Source: Begonia masoniana (Eukaryota; Streptophyta; Magnoliopsida; Cucurbitales; Begoniaceae). From it: a stretch of DNA of 64,000 nt. Both the position numbers and the translations under genes were made by a program. Positions within the stretch are counted from its first letter, which is position 1. Each line of letters opens with the position of its first letter. This document shows positions 11,887 to 21,979 of the stretch, in pieces. The notes beneath the pieces were generated by a model. That model had not been told where the DNA came from and searched no databases. It worked only from the letters and a program-made list of their open reading frames with translations. The DNA is taken from NCBI GenBank assembly GCA_022432975.1, contig CM039508.1:51610300-51674299 (forward strand), given 5' to 3'.

Positions 11887-12269
11887 TGATGCAAAATGAT
11901 GCCTTTTATAGATTAATTTTTATATTTTCTAAAATCTATGGTTTCCTTATTTTATTTTATTTTATTTAAGAGTTTATTTGATTTCTTTATTTTAGTTTAT
12001 TTGATTTCCTTTAGGAGTTTATTTTGTTTCCTTAGATGTCGGATTTCATGGGTATTTAGTTCTCTTTAGTTGCTTTTGTATGAACGATTGATTTGATAAA
12101 GATTTGACTCTCTTTTCCAGTTTCTAATCTCTCTAGGGTTTGAGATTGATGCCTAGGATCTGTTAATCGTTCGCGATTAAATAGATTTTAGAAGACAATT
12201 GCTGAAAATCGTGCGCGATTCAACAGCTATTGTTAGTTCCGGAGTTTTCTTGAAATCACCGCTGCATCA
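11887..12269 (+). repeat. 5' LTR of gypsy element (383 bp)
   Basis: Matches 15626-16008 almost base for base. Scattered substitutions include ATGG versus ATGC near the start and TTCGCG versus TGCGCG, so it is older than the copia copy at 3403. Confidence 0.93.
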
Positions 12270-12271
12270 GT

Positions 12272-12281
12272 TGGTATCAGA
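12272..12281 (+). other. Primer binding site (tRNA-Met type)
   Basis: TGGTATCAGA lies two bases after the 5' LTR. It matches the initiator-Met complement for ten bases and then diverges. Confidence 0.75.
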
Positions 12282-12302
12282 ACTGAACCGATTTTTGTAT
12301 CC

Positions 12303-12491
12303 ATGGCGGGCAGAAGGAATCGGAGACAACAACGTGTTGAGGAAATTTACGATCGTACTAATGAGGTGGTGTTGGATGAACGAATCACCCCGATCGTTGA
12401 TCAACGATTGGATCAGGTTATGGATCAATTAACAGCGAGGATGATTGTGCTATTCAAAAACCAGAACCATCGAAACAGAGGAGTGCGCTAA
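12303..12491 (+). pseudogene. Gypsy gag N-terminal fragment
   Basis: A short ORF beginning MAGRRNRRQQRVEEIYDRTN, the basic opening typical of a Ty3/gypsy gag, ends at a stop 15 bp before the nested insertion at 12506. The reading resumes beyond the insertion at about 14705 (EEPDFANFEPDEDIPQVRLR). Confidence 0.7.
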
Positions 12492-12505
12492 GAGGGGAGG
12501 CACGA

Positions 12506-14699
12506 TGTAACATCCCAAAATTTGTATTCCCAAATTAAAGATTCAATTTCTACAAAATCTCAATTAAGAAACCCTAATTAACATGCAACTAAATGTTTGT
12601 CCTAAATTAAAAGAGATTTAATTAACCCTAAATTGAATTTCCAATCAACAGCCTCGGTGAAATTGATTTCTAAATTATAACATAAGGTAACAGTTTCAAA
12701 TATAACCTTCTATCTAAGGAAACAATCACCCAATTAACGTTGATATTCAATCTGGAGTTTAAGGAAACAACCAGATAATTATCTTCTTCCTATTTGGTTT
12801 TTAAATCTGACCAAATTGAGAACAGATTCTTACCATTCTTCTCATGGAAAGAATTAAAATCTTTTCCCATAAATCAAGCGGTTCTGTGAAGAAGGAAATC
12901 ACACCCAAACACTCAAACTCTTCTCTCTCAAAGTTATGTAAACTAGAGGAACAATCGAAGTTCTCACCTCGCCGGAATCGCCATGCCCGACCTCCGACCA
13001 CCGCGAACCACATAGACTTGGCCGAAATCCTTTGAGGAAGCTTCTGCCCATCTCTGAACGTCGAACGTTCCTCCGGCGTTAGTCTCTAACTCGGCCGAGC
13101 GTTCCTCCGACGAACTTTCCCTTTTCTCGGCCGAAGTCATTTTTTTGTGTCATCGCAAATCTCTCCTCTCAGCCGAACCATTCTTCGCGTAAGTGGATCT
13201 CCTTCTCTTGTTTTGTCTCTCGCTCTCACTCTCTCTCTGTTTCGCTATCACTCTCTGTTTCTCACACCCTCTCGCTCGACAGAATATGCGCAGACGAAAG
13301 AGAAGAAAAGTTGGGTTCCGGTTCAGAATTTCTATCCTGAACCAAACCAGACCCCAGCCCATTTTAAAGTTCAACCAGGCCAGTGACCGAACCGGTCCAG
13401 TTGACCGAATCGGCCCAGTGGATCAAATCAGCCCAAATTCTAAATTGTTCAACCAAATATTTTTGGATCGTTAAGGACGCCCAAATCAATTCGAAAACCC
13501 AACTCTAGGATTTTATTGGTAAGAAAATTTTACCTTAATAAATTCAAGGATTTTTTTGGAGATGAACGAAGAAGTTTAAATATTTCTAATTTTTATGCAA
13601 AGAAGATTTATTCAATGCTCTGGAAAAATAATTTAAAATCCTATTCCCTAATTGTTCGGAATCCAGGTAAGTGAAAATATCACGTTTTTCAACGTTTTGG
13701 CTTTGGCCCTACATCACAAAATCTATATTATTTTATTACAGCTTTATTTTATATTTCTGATATTTGAGCAAACATGTTTAGACATTGACATAGAACTGTT
13801 TGAAAGATAAAATTGATAGGACATTTGTAGGTGTATGAAAGCGATGGAATTGACAGAAAGTACGTGATAGCAAAAGCCTGAACGACAATGAGATGGTGAG
13901 CTTGATCGAAGATTGGAACAAGTTCTAACTAGAGGTGGTGTTTGACCAAAGGTTGGAACAAGTTCTAACTAGAGGTGGTGTTTGACCAAAGGTTGGAACA
14001 AGTTCTAACTAGAGGTGGTGTTTGACTGAAAGTTGGAACAAGTTCTAACTAGAGGTGGTGTTTGACCAAAGGTTGGAACAAGTTCTAACTAGAGGTGGTA
14101 TATGAACGAAGGTTGGAACAAGTTCTAACCAGAATGTAACTGATAAGACAAGATTTGGAAAAAGTAAATGTTGACACTTGCACATATTTTTGCTTACTGA
14201 GTTTTTCTCATTGTTTTAATTTTGTGATGTAGGTGAGTTTTTATCTGAGGAAGAGCTAGCTGTGTTCGAGAATCCTGCAGAGGCAGGCGAGCATACAGAG
14301 GAAGATGTGGTCGTCGATTTTGAATAAAATTTATAGTTATACTTTTATATTATTTTAAAAAGATATTTTTATATTTAGCTGCATTTAAGTTTATTTTTAA
14401 GTTGGAATAATTTATTGCATCAATTATTAAATTTTTATTAAATACGCTATTGTTTTAAAAAGAATTTATGAATGAAGTTATATTTAATGTTTGTTTAACA
14501 TTCAATGTTCTAAATATTTATTGACATTAATTTCAAAGCTTCCGCTTATTAAATGATATTTGTTATTTTCAATGATTTTGAATTAAGAAAATTAGGGTTT
14601 TATAACGATCCAATTTAACCTAATTTGCAAATCGATTTGGGAAAAATTTTAGGGTTTTCAAATTGGGATAAAATTCAAATTAAATTTGGGGTCGTTACA
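12506..14699. mobile_element. Nested solo-LTR-like insertion (2.19 kb)
   Basis: The insertion starts TGTAACATCCC and ends GGGGTCGTTACA, interrupting the gypsy gag. The flanks are CACGA and TACGA, which share four of five bases, as expected for a slightly mutated target duplication. It contains no reverse transcriptase or integrase motifs, so a solo LTR of a large-LTR family (possibly a chromovirus with TGTAAC ends) is the simplest reading. Inside are a CT-rich stretch (13200-13270), a GACCGAACCGGTCC-rich stretch (13370-13430) and a 40-bp minisatellite. Confidence 0.7.
13905..14130. repeat. 40-bp minisatellite, about six copies
   Basis: AGTTCTAACTAGAGGTGGTG recurs at exactly 40-bp intervals starting 13921, 13961, 14001, 14041 and 14081. 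A final degenerate copy starts at 14121. The copies differ by a few substitutions. Confidence 0.95.
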
Positions 14700-14704
14700 T
14701 ACGA

Positions 14705-15638
14705 AGAGCCTGATTTTGCGAATTTCGAACCTGACGAGGATATTCCTCAAGTCCGTCTGAGGAGACAGATGATTCCAATCGATAACGATAGGAGGCATTA
14801 GGAGTCAGGGATGTGTACTGACATTCCTGAATTCCATGGAAGTCTTCAAGTTGAAGAAATCTTAGAGTTTAAAGATTTGGGCGACTCGATTTATGACAGC
14901 ACCGATGAAGAAATCTTGGAGTTTAAAGATTTGGGCGACCCGATTTACGACAGCGCCGAAGATTCTGATCCTGAGGGTGTGGACTTGGAATTCATTAACG
15001 GCGACACAAGTCAATGTTTGGTGGGTCACGCTCTGCTAACTCCATAACTTCACGAAGAAACATGGTTGCAGAATAATATTTTTCAGTCGACCGGTGCCAT
15101 TGGTGGCAAAGAGTGCAAGTTCATCATCGACTCCGGAAGTTGTGAGAACGTCATTGCTGAAGAAGTGGTCACTAAATTGGGCTTCACACATGAGAAGCAC
15201 CCGAAACCATACAAGTTGTCATTACTACAAACTGGAATGAACGTCACAGTTTCTCAACGGGCCTTGGTAAGTTTTTCCATTGGGTCCATTTACAGGGACC
15301 AAGTTATATGTGACGTGGTGGGTATAGACGTTTGCTCATTATTCTTCTATCGAACATGGCAATACGACCGTCGCTCAAGCCATGATGGACACACCAACGA
15401 CTACAACTTTATGTTTGGAGCGTTCGATGTAGAGATCGTGCAAACCGGAGTTGTCTTCATTTTCTTCGGCAAGCAAGTGTCTCACGGCCCCGATGTTCTA
15501 GCTTTGTCCAATATTTTATCACTGAGTTTGACGATGCTTTCCAAGTGGACCTTCTCATTGATTTGCCTCCCTGACGATGTCGCTCCAACAAATTTGAGGA
15601 CAAATTTCTTTTCAGCTCTGGAGAATAATGCAAAATGA
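14705..15638 (+). pseudogene. Gypsy gag remainder and retropepsin-like protease
   Basis: The first part (to 15047) has DIPEFHGSLQVEEILEFKDL and an internal tandem duplication of an 18-residue unit (EEILEFKDLGD-IYDS). It looks like gag joined directly to the gag-protease spacer. The second frame (15066-15638) has the aspartic protease block: CKFIIDSGSCENVIAEEVV, HPKPYKLSLL and WQYDRRSSHDG, as in Ty3/gypsy polyproteins. LSL replaces the more usual LQW, and FYRTW replaces LGRPW. Stops lie at 14799-14801 and 15045-15047, and pol after the protease is missing. Confidence 0.82.
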
Positions 15639-16008
15639 TGCCTTTTACAGATTAATTTTTATATTTTCTAAAATCTATGCTTTCCTTATTTTATTTTATT
15701 TTATTTAAGAGTTTATTTGGTTTCTTTATTTTAGTTTATTTGATTTCCTTTAGGAGTTTATTTTGTTTCTTTAGATGTCGGATTTCATGGGTATTTAATT
15801 CTCTTTAGTTGCTTTTGTATGGACGATTGATTTGATAAAGATTTGACTCTCTTTTCCAGTTTCTAATCTCTCTAGGGTTTGAGATTGATGCCTAGGATCT
15901 GTTAATCGTGCGCGATTAAATAAATTTTTGAAGATAATTGCTGGAAATCGTACGCGATTCAACAGCTCTTGTTAGTTCCGGAGTTTTCTTGAAATCACCG
16001 CTGCATCA
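15626..16008 (+). repeat. 3' LTR of gypsy element (383 bp)
   Basis: Partner of 11887-12269, with the first dinucleotide mutated from TG to TA. It is followed by the CTTAC target duplication. The protease ORF reads a few codons into it. Confidence 0.92.
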
Positions 16009-16131
16009 CTTACCGTGTTGATTTCCTCATCCATAATCATTGCCTACTAATATCATCAAAAAAATCCAATAAATCCGAGCCCTAAGTCATCAAAATCTCC
16101 AATTAAACCTAAATCACCAAATTCCTCTCAA

Positions 16132-17337
16132 ATGACACTCAAATTGACGATTAAACGAAAAGCTGCCCTGTCACAATGTGGCCCTACAGAACGTCCTCCG
16201 CCAAATCGTCCATCGATGTCACAAGAGGACCATTTCAATGGGCTCTGACAAACCGGTCACCATTATCACAAGATGCTCCGTGTGAAGCGTGACGATCGGC
16301 AACTGGGTGTTTTTTGAATAAATTTCGAAATCAAATGTATAAGAAGCATTTTGAGCGGGATATATCAAACCACTCAGTTATTCATTCAAAGACCGTCAAC
16401 TTTAGAGATTGGAAGTCATTGGAGATTAAGGAGATGTTCGACAGAATCGCCCTACACGGAGTGTATGAATTGAGGGGTGATAGCTGCGATAAAATTGTTC
16501 GCTTGTTTTATGCGAACTTGACCTCTACCCGGAGGTCAGGATATTTGAAGACGTACATCATTGGTACAAAGATTTTGATATATCCAGAGACGGTTAATGA
16601 AGTGCTCGGGTTTGCCAGAGAAGTGAATGAGGTGGAGAGATACTACAATGCTTCCCGAGATTGTGATTTTTTCAGATTGGCAGAGGGACTTTACTTCCTT
16701 AGGAAAATTCATCGAAATGCAAATATCGGAGGGTTCATAGAGCCAAAATCCAAGAATTTGAATGTCGGAACTCGGGTTATTCACAATCTGATAACCCACA
16801 TCATTCTACCCAGGATGGACATATAGATCTCATGAGGTGCATGGATCTCTATGTGATAGAGAAGTTGTACAATGGGAAGATGTTCGACCTTGACTTCATG
16901 ATTTTAGGTCACATGCATGAGATCGGTCGGACATTCAACAAGAATCTGTCATACGACAAGTTGATACAGAAGATCGTCAAGTGAGCTCGGGTTCATCTAC
17001 CGATTGGAGAGCAGCTGAGAACACAAAGATCCAGCGATATATTTGATAGGCTTCATTTGATTTGAATGGGTCTAGTTGAAGTCGACGGGACTTGGGTGTT
17101 CAAGAGATATCAAGGAGCCTCTACCTCTGCAGATGTTCCTATGGAGGAAGCCATCGCGACGTCATTGTCCACCAAGACGGCTAGTAGGTAGGACATGATG
17201 AAGCAGAGACTACAGTTCCTCGTAGGCAGAGTCAATGAGCTCATCGTCACATAGAGAGAGCTAGCTGAGTCCCAGAGAGAGCTCACAAAAATCCTCATGG
17301 ATTGAATTGAGTAAGATGACGACGATGCCACACCGTA
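16132..17337 (+). pseudogene. Degraded plant transposon-type ORF
   Basis: The open segments read MTLKLTIKRKAALSQ from 16132, then a 170-residue frame (16314-16826). That frame contains FYANL, a TETVNEVLGF-like stretch (PETVNEVLGF) and VIHNLITHIILP, and continues in another frame with MRCMDLYVIEKLYNGKMFD and LPIGEQLRT. This layout (FYANL, then IN.(L/V)LGF, then a late-folding helical region) resembles the putative plant transposon protein domain found in many plant genomes. Several stops and at least two frameshifts are present. With the G/C-block repeat at 11230-11790 it probably formed one older element, later split by the gypsy insertion. Confidence 0.55.
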
Positions 17338-17343
17338 GTTTAG

Positions 17344-17468
17344 TTTATGTTTTGTATTTCATTTTATTTACTTTACTTTATGTTTGTACTTTAGTTTATG
17401 CTATGAGTATTATGAATGTACTTTAGTTTATGCTTGTCATTTAGTTTATCTTATGTGGTGCCATTTTA
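17344..17468. repeat. TTTAGTTTATG low-complexity stretch
   Basis: Irregular repeats of ACTTTAGTTTATG and TTTATGTTTG units, directly readable. No coding signal. Confidence 0.8.
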
Positions 17469-18006
17469 TGTAACGACCTGGCCCGGCCCCCACTACCGGG
17501 AAGATCCACGAACCAGATCGTGCGATATCAGCCCGGCCCCCACCACTGGGAGGATCTGCGAACCGTACGTCATGACCTTTTTCCCTGGTGGGGAATTTTT
17601 ACCCTCCCAACACTCGAACCTATGACCTCTAGGTTATCATCCATGGGCTACAAGTGCTGGTATCACTTGAGCTAGTAGGCCGGGCCGTTACATAAAAAGG
17701 CGCCCTTTTATGTAACGACCCGCCCCGACCCCCACCACCGGCAGGATCTGCGAGCCGTACGTCATGATATTTCCCTCCCTGATAGGGAATTTTTGTTCTC
17801 ACCAGCACTCTAACCCAGGAGCTCCAGGTTATCATCCGTGAGTTACAAGTGCTGGTACCACTTGAGATAGTTCGCGGATCCTCCCGGTGGTAGGGGTCGG
17901 GTTGGCGAGAAGGCTCGCGGATCCTCCCGATAGTGGGGGTCGGGTTGATACCACACGATCTGGTTCGCGGATCCTCTCGTTGTTGGGGTCAGGCTGGGTC
18001 ATTACA
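17469..18006 (-). mobile_element. Two-unit element with terminal inverted repeats and tRNA-like boxes
   Basis: The outer ends are inverse copies: TGTAACGACCTGGCCCGGCC up to CCAGATCGTG at the left, and CACGATCTGGTTCGCGGATC down to GGTCATTACA at the right. Unit 1 (17469-17692) and unit 2 (17711-18006) each start TGTAACGACC and end TTACA. They are separated by the near-palindrome TAAAAAGGCGCCCTTTTA. On the minus strand each unit contains a tRNA-like pair of boxes: unit 1 TAGCTCAAGTGATA (17674-17661) and GGTTCGAGTG (17620-17611); unit 2 TATCTCAAGTGGTA (17869-17856) and the weaker GGGTTAGAGTG. It may be a SINE-derived module captured between inverted ends. No protein is encoded. Confidence 0.65.
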
Positions 18007-18323
18007 AACATGGCTTGTTTCAAACCACGGAGTAAATTTGATACGAGAATAAATCCTAGATGATCGTTGTTGTGCAGAAAATAAAGATTACTGGAATCTT
18101 CTATTGGTGATGACGAAGGAGTTACGTTATTTTCATGATTTTTGGCATTTGTAGCGGAATCTTTTATATTCTCCGAAAGCTCCTTGTATACGAGCTAAAA
18201 GCAACTCAAGAACATTAACTACGAACTGTGAAAAGAAACTACAAAAATTGTAAACTAAACTATATTACTGCCGCGTCAGTTTGGAAATAAAGTCAGCACT
18301 TTTAATCTCGAGAAATCAAAGAG

Positions 18324-20649
18324 ATGACGATACACTTTCTTCAAGTTTCTGGGCATTTGAAGCTGCGCACCATCTGCAACGCAACTAAATTTCCTTCCCA
18401 TTTTGCTCAGCTTCATTCTTCAGCTATCAGATTCAAATTCCCGTGTTGCTTAATGTCTACTAAGTCGCCGACCCTGTCCCATTCAATCTCCTTGCCGTCC
18501 CAGCTCGGCCAATCTGTCCAAATTTCGGCTGCTCCCGGTGTCTCCGATACCGAATTCAGGCAAGCCACCACCACCACCTTCTCTAATTGAGAGCCTTTAA
18601 GTTTTCTTTTTCTCCCTTAACAGAGTTTTTCCTTTTCGTCGCTGGTATGTGGGTGTATGAGTTTTCTGATTATGTATTGTATTTGTTGCTCGGAGTCTTT
18701 TGGGTTCCTTCCGAATGATCATAATTTTGCAGGACTGCCGTTGATTCCTCTTTGTTCAAGACATGGTTGACGAATTTGCAATCTGAATCAGGGGTTTTAG
18801 CTAATGGAGGCATGTCTCTTAAACGAGTAATAATTCAGGTTAATTCATTCAAATTCTTGATTCAAATTCTTAAATCAAATTCTTCAAGCACTTAAATGGG
18901 AAAAATACACTCTAAGAGAACCTATATTGAAACAATAATATTAACTTTGAATGACGAGACTTTTGGTAGAACAACTGCCAAGAGTTTTTCTCGAAACAAT
19001 TTGTAAATGACACAGGTAATCCTTTGTTTATTATCTATGTTTTATCAGGGGATTGATATGTTTGGAAACCGGATTGGCTTTCTCAAATTCAAGGCTGAAA
19101 TTTACGACGAAGAAACGGGAAAAATGGTATCATATTAGCTATAAGCTTTGTATTGTGATTCTTAATCCGTCAGAGTTTATTGATAACTTAGACTGATGTT
19201 ATGATTATCTGGTTGATTTCCAGCACTAGTCTGCAAAAGCTTTCACGAGACAAATAACCATCTAGTTTTTGAACATGTTCTTTATTAGGCATTTGAAGTT
19301 TCAGTATGAACTAAAACATTAGTAGGTTCCAGGTATTGTATTTGCAAGAGGACCGGCTGTGGCTGTGTTAATCCTTCTTGAGTCAGAAGGCAAATGCTAT
19401 GCGGTTCTTACAGAACAGGTAGTTTTATTAGTTTCGATCGTATTTATTTATGTCGTAATCTTTTCGACTTTTGTAACTAAACTTGTTGAAATCTGTGCAT
19501 ATCTAAGGTTAGAGTCCCCATTGGGAAGCTTATTTTGGAGTTGCCTGCTGGAATGTTGGATGATGACAAGGGAGATTTTGTCGGTACAGCCGTACGTGAG
19601 GTCTCTCTCTCTCTCTCATTTTACCTTTCTCTCACTCTTTCTCTTTCTCTCGGCTGTTAATCTCCCATTTACTTCACTCCGTCTTTCTCTCGGCTGGTTA
19701 AGCCTAAGATATTTTGAAAAAAATAAGTAATACACAACTTCCAGGGGCATATCCCGGACAAACGAGTTACACAAACCAAGACGCCTACACCAGACCAAAT
19801 AACCAAAAGACACCAGCCTCGAGGAGACAAGACGTAGGCGAACTTCCTTGTTTGAACCCATCACTAATGTTGAAAGGGACCGGCTATCCTCAGGAAACCT
19901 GGTCAAACAATCTCTAGGAAGAGAAAGAACCTGAGAAATCAGAAAAGCCACATCAGAAGAGTGATTGAAAATCGAGCGTTCCACTTAGTCCTGGCAGAGT
20001 TAGTAACAGTTCTAAAAAGCATTGTGAAAGAGGAATACTCTGACCCTTACATCTTGGAAAAAGGCAAAACAACTAGAGATCATTCCAAATTATAGGACAT
20101 CGAGTTTTACCGATCATTTGTGATGGATGCCAAGTTTACTGTTTGACAAGAATTTCACATCTGATGTTTGATCCATTTGATGCATTGAGAAATATCTCAT
20201 ATTTGACAAACTAATGACAATGGCAGGTGGAAGAGGAGATTGGAATTCAATTAAAACTAGAAGACATGGTTGATCTCACAGCCTTCCTCGATTCCTCTAC
20301 CGGCTGTAAAGTCTTTCCCTCCCCGGTAAGTTGGCTGATATCTTCATTCAAAATCCTTTCGAACGAATTTTATTGCTGGCTGGCTGGTCGTTTAGTGACT
20401 AATTTGGATTAACAGGGCGGGTGCGACGAGGGACTTGGAATATTTCTGTATAGAGGGTCGGTGAAAAAGGAGATTATTGAAGAGCTGCGAGGAAAAGAAA
20501 CCGGTCTTCGAGAACATGGAGAGCTCATTAAAGTTCATGTGGTTCCTTACGAACAACTCTGGCGATTAACACCTGACGCAAAGGTCTTAACAGCAATTGC
20601 TCTCTATGAAATGGCCAAGAGAGAAGGCTTACTGCCTCCTAAAACGTAA
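18324..20649 (+). CDS. NUDT14: Nudix hydrolase, NUDT14-type ADP-sugar diphosphatase
   Basis: Seven exons: 18324-18559, 18733-18838, 19049-19126, 19326-19418, 19508-19600, 20227-20325 and 20416-20649 (939 nt, 312 residues). The NUDT14 family hydrolyses ADP-glucose and related ADP-sugars in plastids. Residues 1-43 (basic, Ser/Ala/Phe-rich, before MSTKSPTLSHS) look like a transit peptide. Family blocks include VPGIVFARGPAVAVLILLES and LRGKETGLREHGELIKVHVV. The Nudix box spans residues 186-209 across the exon 5/6 junction and ends REVEEEIGI. The upstream Glu of the canonical box is not at its usual spacing. I believe this is a family trait. Intron 1 has a GC donor (CAG|GCAAG), and the other introns have GT. 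Intron 5 carries about 370 bp of unexplained sequence (19740-20110). Confidence 0.93.
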
Positions 20650-21280
20650 GTGCTTAAAAGCTGGACAATAGTGTATCCAAAAATTGTTTTCAATGATTAT
20701 TTTGACAAGTAATTCTTAAAACACTTACTGTGACCACCCTTTATCTTTTGTGCAATTTAACCACATTCTTATTTTATCCACAGGAGCTAAAATGTGTTTT
20801 AGCCACTTCTTTTGATTTTGGACTACAAATGTTATGATTTAGGGTATTAATCCCTGAAGGATGTCATTCAAATTATGCAATGTACCAACAACATTTCTAT
20901 GTCGCATATTGACTATATTTTCAAACATGGTTGAGTAGTTAATGGAAATTTTTAATGTTAAGGGTCAAACGTTATGGTTTGTTTTCAAGCTGGGTCATTT
21001 CCCGTACAGTCTGGGGCCCCTTGAAGTCATGACAATAGATGGCGCCATGGGAGGGAAGATGAAGAGAATGCAAAGTGAGAGGATTAATGGGGTTCTAGAG
21101 AGAGAAAGAGTGAGAGAAAGATGTAAAACCAGCATTTTTATTTCAAAAAATAAATAACAAAAAAATCTCGAAAGTGAACAAACAGACTGTAAATAAATAA
21201 TGGTTAAACGCCCATAGAAGATAATGAGAAGAAAGAGGGTCGTCTAATGTGAAGATCAAACATTTATCATATCAATCTGA
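20650..21280. other. Convergent 3' regions of the Nudix and blue copper genes
   Basis: AT-rich sequence between two converging genes. No further gene was seen; short ORFs here lack family features. Confidence 0.6.
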
Positions 21281-21918
21281 CTAAGCCAAGGCAATCACGA
21301 GAGCAACCATCATCACCATCATAACCAGGAAGTGGATCGACGTGTCACTTCCTGCAGCGTCTGATGTTGGGGTTGTAGGCATTGTATAAGGAGCGGGTGC
21401 TGGAGCTTCCATAGCCATCACTTGAATCACAAGCTTCTGCATCTTGGCAGCGCAGTGATCGTCGACGCCGCAAACGTACCATTTTTTACCCGGGGTTTTC
21501 AGCGGGATGACGTCGTTTCCGGTGGTGAATGTCACAGGATTCGCCGGCACTGTACAACTTGCAAAACCAGCGCCGTCGACCTTTACCACATTGTGCTTTC
21601 CTGCCGGATAATTAAACACTGCACCACCCACAGAATCAAAATTCGTTCCTTTAGGTCATTTCACTGAAGAGAGGGTCTAGAGAGAGAAAATGGCTTACCA
21701 AGAGTGTCTCCAAGATAGAAAACTTTGTCCTTAGCCCACTCTGAATAATTGAAGTTGATGGTCCAACCGTTGTCATCTCCGACAATATGTTGTATGGCCA
21801 TAGAGGATGGCAGAAGAGCTGCTGCAATGGCGATCACAAACAAAGAGCTGAGAAGAGGAAGCCATTTCTTCGTTGACGAAGAAGATGATTTCAGAAGAAA
21901 TCTCACTTTATTCTTCAA
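21281..21918 (-). CDS. Blue copper protein (phytocyanin, uclacyanin type), GPI-anchored
   Basis: Two exons on the minus strand (21918-21699 and 21618-21281) with an 80-bp GT-AG intron at the position usual for phytocyanins, inside GDTL|VFNY. The protein has 185 residues. It has an N-terminal signal region ending near MA41, a plastocyanin-like domain (about 42-140), a Pro/Thr/Ser linker (APAPAPYTMPTTPTS) and a hydrophobic tail (VMMVMMVALVIALA) typical of GPI addition. All type-1 copper ligands are present with family spacing: His82 (KHN), Cys123, His128 and Met133. The Cys95-Cys129 disulfide pair is also present. The axial Met separates it from stellacyanins, which use Gln. It is probably an electron carrier at the outer face of the plasma membrane; the partner is unknown. 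Confidence 0.94.
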
Positions 21919-21965
21919 ACTCTTCTTCTCAGATTATAGCTGCATGTGTTGAGTCTGAGCTTCCA

Positions 21966-21973
21966 TATTTATA
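21966..21973 (-). promoter_or_regulatory. TATA box of the blue copper gene
   Basis: The minus strand reads GCTATAAATATGG, about 50 bp upstream of the start codon. It is a strong TATAAATA match at a sensible distance for a short 5' UTR. Confidence 0.7.
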
Positions 21974-21979
21974 GCAGTT

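Larger units (their letters stand above)
11887..16008 (+). mobile_element. Ty3/gypsy element, internally deleted, with nested insertion
   Basis: Two 383-bp LTRs (11887-12269 and 15626-16008) of very similar sequence end in GCTGCATCA. The left LTR begins TGATGCAAAATGATGCC and the right has TAATGC. The 5-bp target duplication CTTAC is at 11882-11886 and 16009-16013. A GGTATCAGA primer site follows the left LTR. The interior holds a gag start, a 2.2-kb nested insertion, then a gag remainder and a protease-like domain. It runs directly into the 3' LTR with no reverse transcriptase, RNase H or integrase, so the copy is non-autonomous. Confidence 0.92.

Noticed and set aside
13921..14130. CRISPR-like array of regularly spaced repeats
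   Set aside because: Units are contiguous 40-bp repeats without unique spacers, in a plant retrotransposon; it is a minisatellite.
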